DNA of 64,000 nucleotides from assembly GCF_018320785.1 (NCBI RefSeq), contig NC_054870.1:3105199-3169198 (forward strand). Reading direction: 5' to 3'. This document shows positions 56,801-64,000 of this stretch, piece after piece. Position numbers and translations under genes: made by a program. The notes under the pieces were generated by a model. It was given only the letters and a program-made list of their open reading frames with translations, had not been told where the DNA came from and did not search any database. Position 1 is the stretch's first letter, and every line of letters begins with the position of its first letter. This DNA comes from Cheilinus undulatus (Eukaryota; Chordata; Actinopteri; Labriformes; Labridae).

Positions 56801-59800
56801 ATTCTATATAATGTGCAAGACTCATTAACCACATGTTGAAAAGTCAAGTTCAAGTACTCCTGAGAAAAGGGACCAACGCTCTCAGACTTAGGGCATTTCC
56901 TGACTATTTTACAGCCATAATAACAAAATATGTCCAAATCGCCATTTTTAGACTCAGTAGGGAAAGGGTTAAGACTCTACAAACTCCGAGTTCCTCAGTT
57001 CACATCAACAGTAAGCACAAATAACTTGAGTCTTATCTGAAATGATCTCGATGCTGAGTCTCTGTCTTTTATCGTTTTCTGTTTGTTGTCCCTCATCGCT
57101 ATGGCACCACTTCCTGATCTGGCCAACGACAGGATTGGTCGAGGATCATACAGAACGCACATGCGTTAATTGTGAAACAAAAAAATAGTGCCGTTAAAAT
57201 GAATTCAAGTTAGCATGTTATTAACGTGTTAACTTTGACAGCTTAAAATGTAGTAAATTTGCATTAACAGATACCTTATCAATGAACCATCACATTGGGT
57301 GAGTCAGTTGTACTTACTGTTGAATACTTGGAGAGTAGGGGTGGTTGTACTGCTCTGTTGAACAAAGTGCATGTAAGCAGGTTATACTGCCACCTTCAGG
57401 AGATCTCAGTACATTACTAAGCTAAGTAGACTGGCCAACCACCGAAGCAGCTGCTGTATCAAAGCACAAATTATAATCATACTAGTGTTGGCCTGGTTTC
57501 ACTCATAGGTGATTGGTCATCTATAATGGCAGCAAAAAATGCTAGCAGGGCATCTCTACTTATATATTATTTAGAATACTCTATTTAATCAAAATCTTTA
57601 TTATACTATAACCTTTTATTTGTCATATTCCTTTTATAAATGACATTCTGTGTTTGTCTGCAGGGCAGAAAATCAGTTCGATATGGAGATTTTCAGTTCT
57701 GTGAACAGGCAAAGTCTGTTATTGTGGTGAGTTTTTTAAATCTTATTATCAAATTCGAAATATCCGCTTAGAAAGTTAAATATTTTTGAATAAATTCAGC
57801 CACTGTAGATATTGGTATTCTGATTTTGGAAATTATATTTGGAAATGATATTTATAAATGCATTCATTCTCACGCTGTGCTCCACCACTGTTCCTTCTTG
57901 TCGACCTCCTCTCCCTCTTTGCCCGCTCTCACATTCTGTCTCCACAAACAGAGGAACACCAGCCGTCAGTCCAAGCCTCTTAGGGTTCAGGTGATGCATT
58001 CATCTGTTGTCGCTCACCAGTGTTTTGCTCTGAAGGCTCTCAGCTGGTTGGGACAAGTCATCCAGTATTCTGGTACGTCTGGACTTCTTTAATCACAATC
58101 CCTCTGTCAGTGTGTCGGTGCTGTTGGCTGACAGTTTACCTGTTGTGTTTCAGATGGTCTTAGAAGGATCCTGTGTCAGGTTGGCCTGCAGAAAGGTCCA
58201 GAAGGAGAACACTCCTCGCTGGTCGACCAACTGATGCTCAATGATTCCAAGATGTGGAAAGGTACAGGTGCTTTTTTAACCTTTACAGAGTTGTGAAAAA
58301 ATGAGTTGTCATAGAGTTGTGAGTTATCACTGGCTGCATAATTCGTAGGTTTGTGTTTAAGTAAAACAAATACTTAAAATAACACTGCATCAGCAAGTCC
58401 CAACTTCCAGTTTAAGTATTCCAAATAAGTTCTTTTATTGCAGGAAATAACATCTGGTCAAATTACAAACAAGGATTGTTGTTTATCACTGTGACACAAC
58501 AGAATACTAATGTTTAAACTTATAGTTCAGAAATCAGTGTTTGATCAACATTTAATAACTAAGGTTTTTAACAACAACTTTCATAAGTTCTGGCATACTT
58601 AACCAAACTTTGGTGATGATGGACATTATACCACTTTAGCAATATGAATATTCATATTGATTCAACAATGAGATAACAAATACAATACACACCGAGCACT
58701 GCAATCCTCAGCTGGCTCAGCTGCCAAGTTTTCTCCTCTTTTACTACTTTTAACCTCCAATTTCCACATACGTGACCAAAGCTGGTAAAAACTCAACGAC
58801 GACTGCAAGTCGTCCGAGGTCATTTTTGAGTTTTTTACACATTATGAAAGCGTAGATTCCAAGCTTTCTACTGGTGTATCATACACCTTAATCTGAGGAT
58901 ATTTCACAAAGATATGCTCATTTGAAAGTTAACTTCTAGTTCCTGTTGGTTCAGAGAAAATCAGGCTCAAAGTTTCAGGACTTCTCCTACCTTCGGGCAG
59001 GCCGGGTGATGGGCGTGAACAATAGAGCCACATTTACATAAAGTCCACCCAAACCAAGATTCTGAATCGACTGGTGGCGCTCATCAAAATATTCCCATAG
59101 GAAATCCGCCTTCATCAGACTTTCACTGTCGAGTGATCCTGAAGTTTTCCCAAGTCTGTTGATAATCCTTGCTGCTTCTTCATCGTCTCTTCTTGTCTTC
59201 TTCGCTGCAGGGTGCATCTTGAGGCTTGTTGATAAAGGTGATAACTAGAAACAGACTTAGCTGCATGCCAACGGGGGTTGGAGTTTGAGCCATGCAGTGT
59301 TTGTTATTGTCCATCTCAATGGGCAAAACTGGGGACAATGGCAGGCAGAGTGGCCAATTATCGCCCAGCAGCTTTGCTTTCCCCTCCTCTCAATCTCCCC
59401 GCAGAAACTACGAAAAGAGGGCATTTTTAAACAAAAAAATGAACGTTTTTAAATATCACATTTGTGTTACTTTTTTCATTGAATGAGTAGTTTAAATGTC
59501 AGACTTGCATAAAATGAGAAAAAACGGAAAATGATCATTTTGAAGAAAACGACTTTGTATCCGTTTTTTTCTCAACCACCGGAATGCTGACTTGCAGGAA
59601 CTTTATCTGGCTTCGGTCACATAGAGCGACCACGCTGAGATCCGCTGGCACATCATCCTGCCGGGCAAATCGCTTCCTCTCTAGTCTATCAGAGCATTTC
59701 CAAGGCCAGTGCTCCAGTCCAGCAGTGGAGTACCCCTGGAGCGCCACTCCACTATGCCTCATTTGAGATATGCTGCAGGTCTATTTTCAGCGCTGACCGC

Positions 59801-61901
59801 TGCCAAACCATGTCGATCTGAAGTTCCAAAAAGGAAGTCACAAGCATAGAACATCCAGTTCTTTCAGAATACAACACATGCACAGACTCCTGGTTGCAAA
59901 TCATCACAATATCAACTTTATGTCTCATCCTGCAGTGAGAGCAAAGGGTCACTGAGAGGTCAGAGGGTCACGGAGCTACAACAGCGCCACTGATGAGGAA
60001 AAGTTAACTTTTGGGGACATTTAGCGGAAGAATTTTACATAAAACCACAGATCCTTTAAGCAAACATAAACCCCTTGTTCAAACGGAGACGAAAACGTTA
60101 CATTTCCATTTCGTTTTGAAAAAGTTTTTCGTACATATGGGATCGTTTCAGGAAATGTTTGCGTAAGCACTGAACCACTGAAAGCGACTGGAAACTAGAA
60201 TATATGCCAAGCATGTAAGTGGTGCTGAATTGCTGCCACAGAAATACACCAAGAGAGAAGAAGATCACAGAAAACTGACAGACTTTCTCCTGGTTGCCCT
60301 TCTGGTTGTTCTTCGTGTTGGATTTAACAACATCTGGTGTCTGCTGTTCTCCGTGATGGTAAAGGAGCATCAGATTTTGCTGTAAAAGCCATAATAAGCT
60401 AACCTGACACGCCAGATGGATTTGTTTCACATATCCATCTGGGAAAGCTTCAATAGGAAACGTTTGAGAAAAGGCAGAGGCTTTGAAAAAACTGTCACAT
60501 CTCTACGGGCCAATCAGAGCAACAAAACACGTGACGTAGCCGCTATTGAGCTGCGCGTGCGCAGCTACTGAGGAATAACGCGAAATGTGGCAACTATAGA
60601 CAAAGTACACGATTTTTGTCGTTTTTGAAAAGAAAACAACTCACTCACTGTTCTTGTTCTTTTAACAAAGAAATGTCGTCAAGTTCTGATAAAACTGGCA
60701 CTTTAGCAGCATCCACGCTAATCTCTTCCTCCATAACTGGACCAGCTCTTGCTGCTGCTTGTTGACGTCACGACTCTGCTGTGCCTGAAAGTACTGCCCC
60801 TTGTCGCTGATTGATCCTGTCACTTTCTAAGCGGGCCCAAACAGTTCAGATGGGAGCTTTGCAAGATGGATTCACCAGTGAGAAACAAGGAAACGGGCGT
60901 ATCCATCTGCTTTGCAAGGTTAATAATAAGCTCTATAGCTTCTGCAGCACAAACACAACCGTGTAATCCGCCATTGTTGTTTTGGTTCAATATGCGCATG
61001 CGGGGAAAGTGGGCTATGCTATGTGTGATGTAATTGTTTCAAGAAAGATGTGGTTGACTGTCCACACGGAGACGAAACGGTAAGCATTTATAGATTTGTT
61101 CACTCTGGGACTCGGTTTCAAAAAGTAGCTTTTCTTCCTCCGAAAATGCCATTTCTGTGTGGATGAAATGCCGATATGACAAAAAAACTTGTGCATATAC
61201 TCCTGAATTCGTCTCCGTGTGGACGGAGCCTACCCTTTTGACTTCGTAATGTTCTCACCCAATGGCGGACATAATATCATGGACTTATTCTAGAATAGAT
61301 GATAAATGAACCCCATACTACCTCTGGGTGAACTCGCAGTTCTCCTGTGATCTCTGCCCACTGATCAGGGCTGCACGCCGCAGCACAGCGCTCTAGACAC
61401 GCTTCCAGTGGGCGAGGTTGTTCACCTGTCGGAGCAAACCTGCGGCGCTTCAGTGGGTGGCGCAGTCATCCTATGTGGAAATTAAGTGTAAGACAGCACA
61501 AAGGGGATCACTCTTTCCCCATTTATGCCTCTGTGACGTACCTAGTAAATGCAAAACATCACAGGCGGTAAATATCACTGTGAATTGGGGTTGGTCTAGA
61601 ATAGCCTTGATGTATGTAGAGATGCTGGTTTAAGCAAAATTTGGAGCCCTTCCATTTTTTACAACATTTTTTTTGTAGAGGTGATAATGAGGTACTCCTA
61701 ATAAATCTGTAAAAGCAACACAACAAACTTATTTTACAATATTCCTGTTAAAACATGAGATATTTCACCTCCATAACACCCCTCCTCTGCCTTTGCCTGT
61801 CCACCTCTCTAGGAGCAAGGAACATTTACCACCAGCTGCTTATGAACAGCCTCCTCATGGACCTCAAGTACAAGAAGATCTTTGCCATCCAGTTTGCCAA
61901 G
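38759..61901 (+). CDS. ubr2: UBR2 E3 ubiquitin ligase (N-recognin), N-terminal part, exons 1-10; runs off the right edge
   Basis: UBR2 recognises basic and bulky hydrophobic N-terminal residues (N-degrons) and, with an E2, marks the protein for the proteasome. Ten exons give 404 codons, about a quarter of the roughly 1750 residues usual in the family. Residues about 107-178 form the complete UBR box: [41 protein letters not shown] and [20 protein letters not shown] carry the zinc-binding Cys/His set and the acidic pocket residues. The following segment ([20 protein letters not shown], then [20 protein letters not shown]) is the N-domain for type-2 N-degrons. These stretches match UBR2 far better than UBR1, which differs at most of them. 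The RING and C-terminal autoinhibitory domains lie beyond the window. Confidence 0.95.
40271..40457 (-). mobile_element. V-SINE-type retroposon
   Basis: The minus strand begins with a tRNA-like head (AATAGCTCAGTGGGTTATAC and GGTTCAAATGCC as A and B boxes) and ends GGATAAAAGCATCTGCTAAA then TTACATTGTA, the 3' tail shared by fish V-SINEs. It lies in ubr2 intron 1. Confidence 0.75.
40521..40664. repeat. 144-bp imperfect palindrome
   Basis: Two 66-bp arms (starting GGGTTAATGCCC) pair with roughly nine mismatches around a 12-base loop. The inner 30 bp (GGATTAATGGACGAC...) is nearly perfect. It is likely part of a foldback-type element. Confidence 0.85.
40711..41122. mobile_element. non-autonomous DNA element with AGGGTAT ends
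   Basis: Ends AGGGTATCCACGGGGTCTTG and CAAGATTCCTGCATATACCC T are inverted with mismatches. AGTATTAAAAAGTCTTA-type repeats fill both halves. No clear target duplication. Confidence 0.6.
45786..46069 (+). CDS. ubr2: ubr2 exon 2 (start of UBR box)
   Basis: It encodes [20 protein letters not shown] through [12 protein letters not shown]. It contains a three-fold EEQR-like coding repeat ([14 protein letters not shown]) that lengthens an acidic loop. The acceptor is TTCTCCTCAG and the donor GTAACT. Confidence 0.94.
46162..46240 (+). CDS. ubr2: ubr2 exon 3 (UBR box)
   Basis: It encodes [20 protein letters not shown] then KDHRYR, the central UBR-box zinc ligands. The acceptor is GTGTGTTTAG and the donor GTGAGT. 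Confidence 0.95.
46905..47025 (+). mobile_element. tRNA-headed SINE, second copy
   Basis: ATGTCCTAGTGGTTAGGTCA and TTGGTTCAAGTGTGACC look like A and B boxes. The downstream CCATTCTCTCATCCACCATC region parallels the SINE at 6154-6328 in reverse complement. Confidence 0.6.
48500..48840 (-). repeat. dispersed repeat, family unnamed (copy B)
   Basis: Inverted relative of 8350-8825 (GCTCGTTCTGAGCAGGGCTG and AGCTCATTAACATTTAAAGC). No coding sequence. It lies in ubr2 intron 3. Confidence 0.6.
49825..50585. mobile_element. non-autonomous hAT-like element with T-rich interior (copy 2)
   Basis: Same ends as 5504-6522 (CAGTGATACTCA / TGAGTAACACTG) and the same T-rich interior. Flanking octamers TTCTGTCC / CTCTTTCC agree at 6 of 8. 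The 181-codon frame across it is low-complexity Phe/Leu/Pro and not a gene. Confidence 0.75.
51332..51445 (+). CDS. ubr2: ubr2 exon 4 (end of UBR box)
   Basis: It encodes [20 protein letters not shown] then GPYCHKH, holding the CDCGD acidic pocket that binds the N-terminal amine and basic side chain. The acceptor is TTTTTTGCAG and the donor GTGAGA. The intron before it is 5.1 kb. Confidence 0.95.
51558..51688 (+). CDS. ubr2: ubr2 exon 5
   Basis: It encodes [20 protein letters not shown] then [20 protein letters not shown]. The donor is the GTACGT after CC rather than the nearby GTATGC, because the next exon supplies a single G to finish the codon. Confidence 0.92.
51689..54132. other. ubr2 intron 5, remainder
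   Basis: Apart from the Tc1 relic no feature is seen. The flanks are AT-rich and unique-looking. Confidence 0.45.
52393..53814 (-). mobile_element. Tc1/mariner transposon relic
   Basis: Inverted ends CAGTGGCTTGCAAAAGTAT and GCTTTTGCAAGCCACTGTA define a 1.4-kb element. The minus strand has transposase in at least three broken frames: a helix-turn-helix region (52972-53244), [12 protein letters not shown] and, in 52468-52920, [10 protein letters not shown] and DLNPIENLW. All catalytic blocks are recognisable but frameshifts inactivate it. It lies in ubr2 intron 5. Confidence 0.88.
54133..54271 (+). CDS. ubr2: ubr2 exon 6 (N-domain)
   Basis: It encodes [20 protein letters not shown] to ATTVDRD, nearly identical to UBR2 orthologues. 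The acceptor is GTGTTTTTAG and the donor GTCAGT. Confidence 0.95.
54530..55093. mobile_element. non-autonomous DNA element with TTGCACACTGAGTC ends
   Basis: Ends CCTTTGCACACTGAGTC and GACTCAGTGTGCAAGG are inverted. Flanking octamers TGAGTCAA / TGAGTGAA match at 7 of 8, suggesting an 8-bp TSD. No coding sequence. Confidence 0.65.
56002..56972 (+). mobile_element. piggyBac-like non-autonomous element at TTAA
   Basis: TTAACCCTTTACCTAC at the left and GTAGGGAAAGGGTTAA at the right are inverted with TTAA at both borders. It keeps a short start-like frame (56507-56584), suggesting derivation by internal deletion from an autonomous piggyBac-type transposon. Confidence 0.72.
56507..56584 (+). pseudogene. 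possible N-terminus of a piggyBac-type transposase
   Basis: A 25-codon frame [20 protein letters not shown] then DLEEG before a stop. The basic start followed by an acidic cluster resembles the N-termini of piggyBac-type transposases; similarity is short and the call is tentative. The DDD catalytic domain is absent. Confidence 0.35.
57664..57726 (+). CDS. ubr2: ubr2 exon 7
   Basis: It encodes [20 protein letters not shown] then V, exactly 21 codons. The acceptor is TTTGTCTGCAG and the donor GTGAGT. Confidence 0.94.
57952..58072 (+). CDS. ubr2: ubr2 exon 8
   Basis: It encodes [20 protein letters not shown] then [20 protein letters not shown]. The acceptor is CTCCACAAACAG and the donor GTACGT, leaving one base for the next exon. 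Confidence 0.94.
58154..58261 (+). CDS. ubr2: ubr2 exon 9
   Basis: It encodes [20 protein letters not shown] then [16 protein letters not shown]. The acceptor is GTTGTGTTTCAG and the donor GTACAG. Confidence 0.94.
60400..60922 (-). mobile_element. Mutator-like non-autonomous element with perfect 9-bp TSD
   Basis: Ends TAACCTGACACGCCAGATGG and CCATCTGCTTTGCAAGGTTA are imperfect inverted repeats. ATAATAAGC is duplicated exactly at 60391-60399 and 60923-60931. A 9-bp TSD is the mark of Mutator-type elements. It is the best copy of the family at 2460, 18711 and 26568. It lies in ubr2 intron 9. Confidence 0.75.
61060..61224. mobile_element. short element with 17-bp perfect inverted ends
   Basis: GTCCACACGGAGACGAA and TTCGTCTCCGTGTGGAC are exact reverse complements 131 bp apart. 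A related CGGAGACGAAAACG phrase is near 60085. No target duplication identified. Confidence 0.7.
61813..61901 (+). CDS. ubr2: ubr2 exon 10 (last in window)
   Basis: It encodes [20 protein letters not shown] then KIFAIQFAK and leaves the frame in phase 0 at GTAACA. No further exon was found in the remaining 2.1 kb, so the next exon lies beyond the window. Confidence 0.94.
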
Positions 61902-64000
61902 GTAACACATCTTCCATTAATATAACTGGTTCAATGCTCCTTTATCTATACATCCCACCATGACACCTGAACACAGCTGCAGATCAATACTGCTTTATTC
62001 ACCAAAATGTTTAATTATGTGTTTTTGTGCTCAAACTAGTGTCTACTATTCCTCAACCTCTAATAGTTACAACAGTTCATCTGACCAACAGCCTTCAGAA
62101 TTCAAAGGTTGTTTAGCTTTTTATGACTCCTGATGAACTTCTCCTGCAGTGTAATGTTAAAAAGGTAATAGATTAACTCTCAGCGGAGCCAAATCCATGT
62201 GCTGAGAAGATCTTAGATTTCGTTTTTTAGAAAAACATTTCAACAGGAAACTTTAGTGAAATTCATAACCTTCCTGAAAACTGTGAAAGTGGGTTTTAGC
62301 ACATTTTGCTTTCTAAGAAAAATTGGTGCATGAGGCCCATTCTAGGTAACATGTTGATGTGAAAGCTGAGGATTTACCTGCCAGTATTTATGTCTACACA
62401 AGTCTCATCAGGGGTTCGATGTGACCTATTTTCTTAGCCGGGGAATGGATGAGATGGGCCTTCAATCCCTGTGAGCTACAAAATGTGAATGGAGCAGCAC
62501 CTTTAGTTTTCTTTAACAAGCAAAGGCTTCAATGATCTGTAGTTCTTATGACAACAAGACGATCTGATGGGGGCAGTGGATGATTACAAGAGGAAAGGAG
62601 GCCACGGAGAAAGGTTGACAAAGCGATGCATTTTAATTCTTGTAATTGTTAAAGTAGACTTTTCTGACTAAAAACTCTCATCTTGTCTTCTTTTGCCAGC
62701 AAACATAACTCTCATAAGGAAATAAAATTAAACAACAGCTATTTTTACAGTGCTCACAGAAACAAAAGCAGTAATCAGTCTTTGACTGATTGCTCTTATA
62801 TGCCATACAGAGGCATCAGTGGGTTTCCCTGTGTGTTTTTTTACAACAAGCTAAAATTCCTAACCAGAGCTTAAGGCCTGTGTACACAGCTGACTTTATT
62901 CTGTACCAGCAGGGCTCACTATCTTCAGTACTCCGCATCCTGGGTGCAAAAACACCCTTGGCCTCTAAATTGAAAATATTTCAACTTTTGGAGACTCAAG
63001 AAGAGGTGGGACTTCTGGTAGCTTTGTCAACAACAATAGAGGAGGAAATACCGATCTGATTTGTCTGTCAGGGGTGTAATTTTCCAGTCTAAAGCTGCTG
63101 CTAATGCCAGGACATGATTCCTTTTCATTCTGTCATATTGTCCCTGGTGTTTTTCATTGAATGAAGTAGAATATTAAGCACACAGTGCTATTTAAAACAC
63201 ACCTTACAGTTACTTCCTGAAGAAGTGGAAGTCAACTTGTGTAATGTGATGCTAGTAAGAAGTTCTCTGAAACAGAAGTTGTGGGTGCTCTAGAGTTAAA
63301 AGAGTAACTATTCCTAGAATTTGAGCTGAGGTGCGTCAAACCCACAATAAAAAAATTAATCCTTTAGTACATCGTGGACAGGACTGAGAGGGAGAAAGAA
63401 AAAAACCTTTACTCTTTCTTGCTGTCACCATCAGCTGCAGCATCATACAGTCAATGCTGCTTTTGGGGATCTGACCATTAGCTGTAATTTGACAATTATT
63501 CAAAGCACTTCTGTTGAGCTACCTAAGAGTGAAACGAAGGTATATGTCCTCATAGGAGACATATGTCTGTATGATATTAACTTTGTTTTAAGAAATGACA
63601 TGGTTTATTCAAGGTCAAACATGAACAAACTAGACTACCATTAATCCTAGAGTGTCACCATGACATCTGTAATTGGTGGAGCCCATTTTTTCCCTTGAAG
63701 TTCAGCTGTTGGCTGTTACTACTGACGTTAACAAGACCACAGCCGCTGAATAAGTGCACAGTCAACACTGAGCTCTACATTGATAAAAACTGGCACCTCA
63801 TATCCTCCTAGCTTTTGTTTTGAATGCATTTTTAGAATCTCCTGCTCAAATCGGTAGGACCTGATGAGATTAAAACCTAAGCCTTGTTAAGAAGTTGTCT
63901 TGTATTTCCCAGACAATCCTTTAAAAGAAACCTTTAACTTCTGGATTAGGTTGATTTCTTCAGAACTCCCAAAAATGTTCTGACAAATAACTATAAATGT
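61902..64000. other. ubr2 intron 10 (start)
   Basis: No sequence matching the next UBR2 exon is found. The region is AT-rich with no obvious repeat of the families above and no RNA gene. Confidence 0.5.

Larger units (their letters stand above)
55286..57244. mobile_element. hAT-like element with AGGGCTGTCAA ends, holding a piggyBac-like insert
   Basis: AGGGCTGTCAAGAG with TTTAATCGTGATTAATCTCA at the left and GTTAACTTTGACAGCTT at the right are the two ends of a known kind of fish hAT element. Target octamers are diverged. The middle is occupied by the element at 56002-56972. Confidence 0.55.
58752..61486. mobile_element. possible large element bounded by AATTTCCACATA
   Basis: AATTTCCACATA at 58759-58770 and TATGTGGAAATT at 61473-61484 are a perfect 12-bp inverted pair, the same ends as the 235-bp element at 19008-19242. 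The right subterminal region also matches that element. The interior holds other repeats and no transposase. Whether both ends belong to one insertion is uncertain. Confidence 0.35.

Noticed and set aside
62790..63059. 89-codon frame as a further ubr2 exon
   Set aside because: It does not match the UBR2 continuation after ...FAIQFAK and has no suitable splice sites.

Overview
This is vertebrate nuclear DNA from a ray-finned fish, most likely a percomorph teleost. It has GT-AG introns with conserved exon phases, several Tc1/mariner relics of the type found in fish genomes, tRNA-headed SINEs, and hAT- and piggyBac-like non-autonomous elements. There is no bacterial operon structure, CRISPR array or rRNA. 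Most coding sequence lies in exons shorter than 60 codons, so I assembled genes exon by exon and checked that splice phases join in frame.

Three protein genes lie head-to-tail on the + strand. (1) 1962-11027 is the 3' part of parkin (prkn): the equivalents of human exons 6-12, from the end of RING0 to the stop codon. Human exons 9 and 10 are fused here. The 5' exons lie to the left of the window. (2) 13189-35421 is a complete 19-exon gene for an 820-residue ankyrin-repeat TRP-type cation channel: about five ankyrin repeats, six membrane segments with a pore loop, and a C-terminal coiled coil. It has TRP architecture, but I cannot place it in a mammalian TRP subfamily; the pre-S1 region looks most TRPA-like. 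(3) 38759-61901 holds the first ten exons (404 codons) of ubr2, the N-recognin ubiquitin ligase, including the complete UBR box. The gene runs off the right edge.

Introns and the two intergenic gaps (2.2 and 3.3 kb) are crowded with transposable-element relics, often nested. Several have intact target-site duplications: an 8-bp-TSD hAT element holding a SINE with its own 11-bp TSD, a TTAA-flanked piggyBac-like element that splits a SINE, a SINE with an 18-bp TSD inside a hAT element, and a Mutator-like element with a 9-bp TSD.

The most unusual feature is a 2.0-kb array of about 144 copies of a 14-bp unit in intron 3 of the channel gene. Its first unit is the exon 3/intron 3 junction itself, so the array is a tandem run of copies of that gene's own 5' splice site. 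The long open frames on the opposite strand there are an artefact of the 14-bp period.

Parkin and UBR2 are both E3 ubiquitin ligases but of unrelated mechanism (RBR versus N-degron recognin). Nothing in the sequence shows that the three genes act together; the adjacency may simply be fish gene order.
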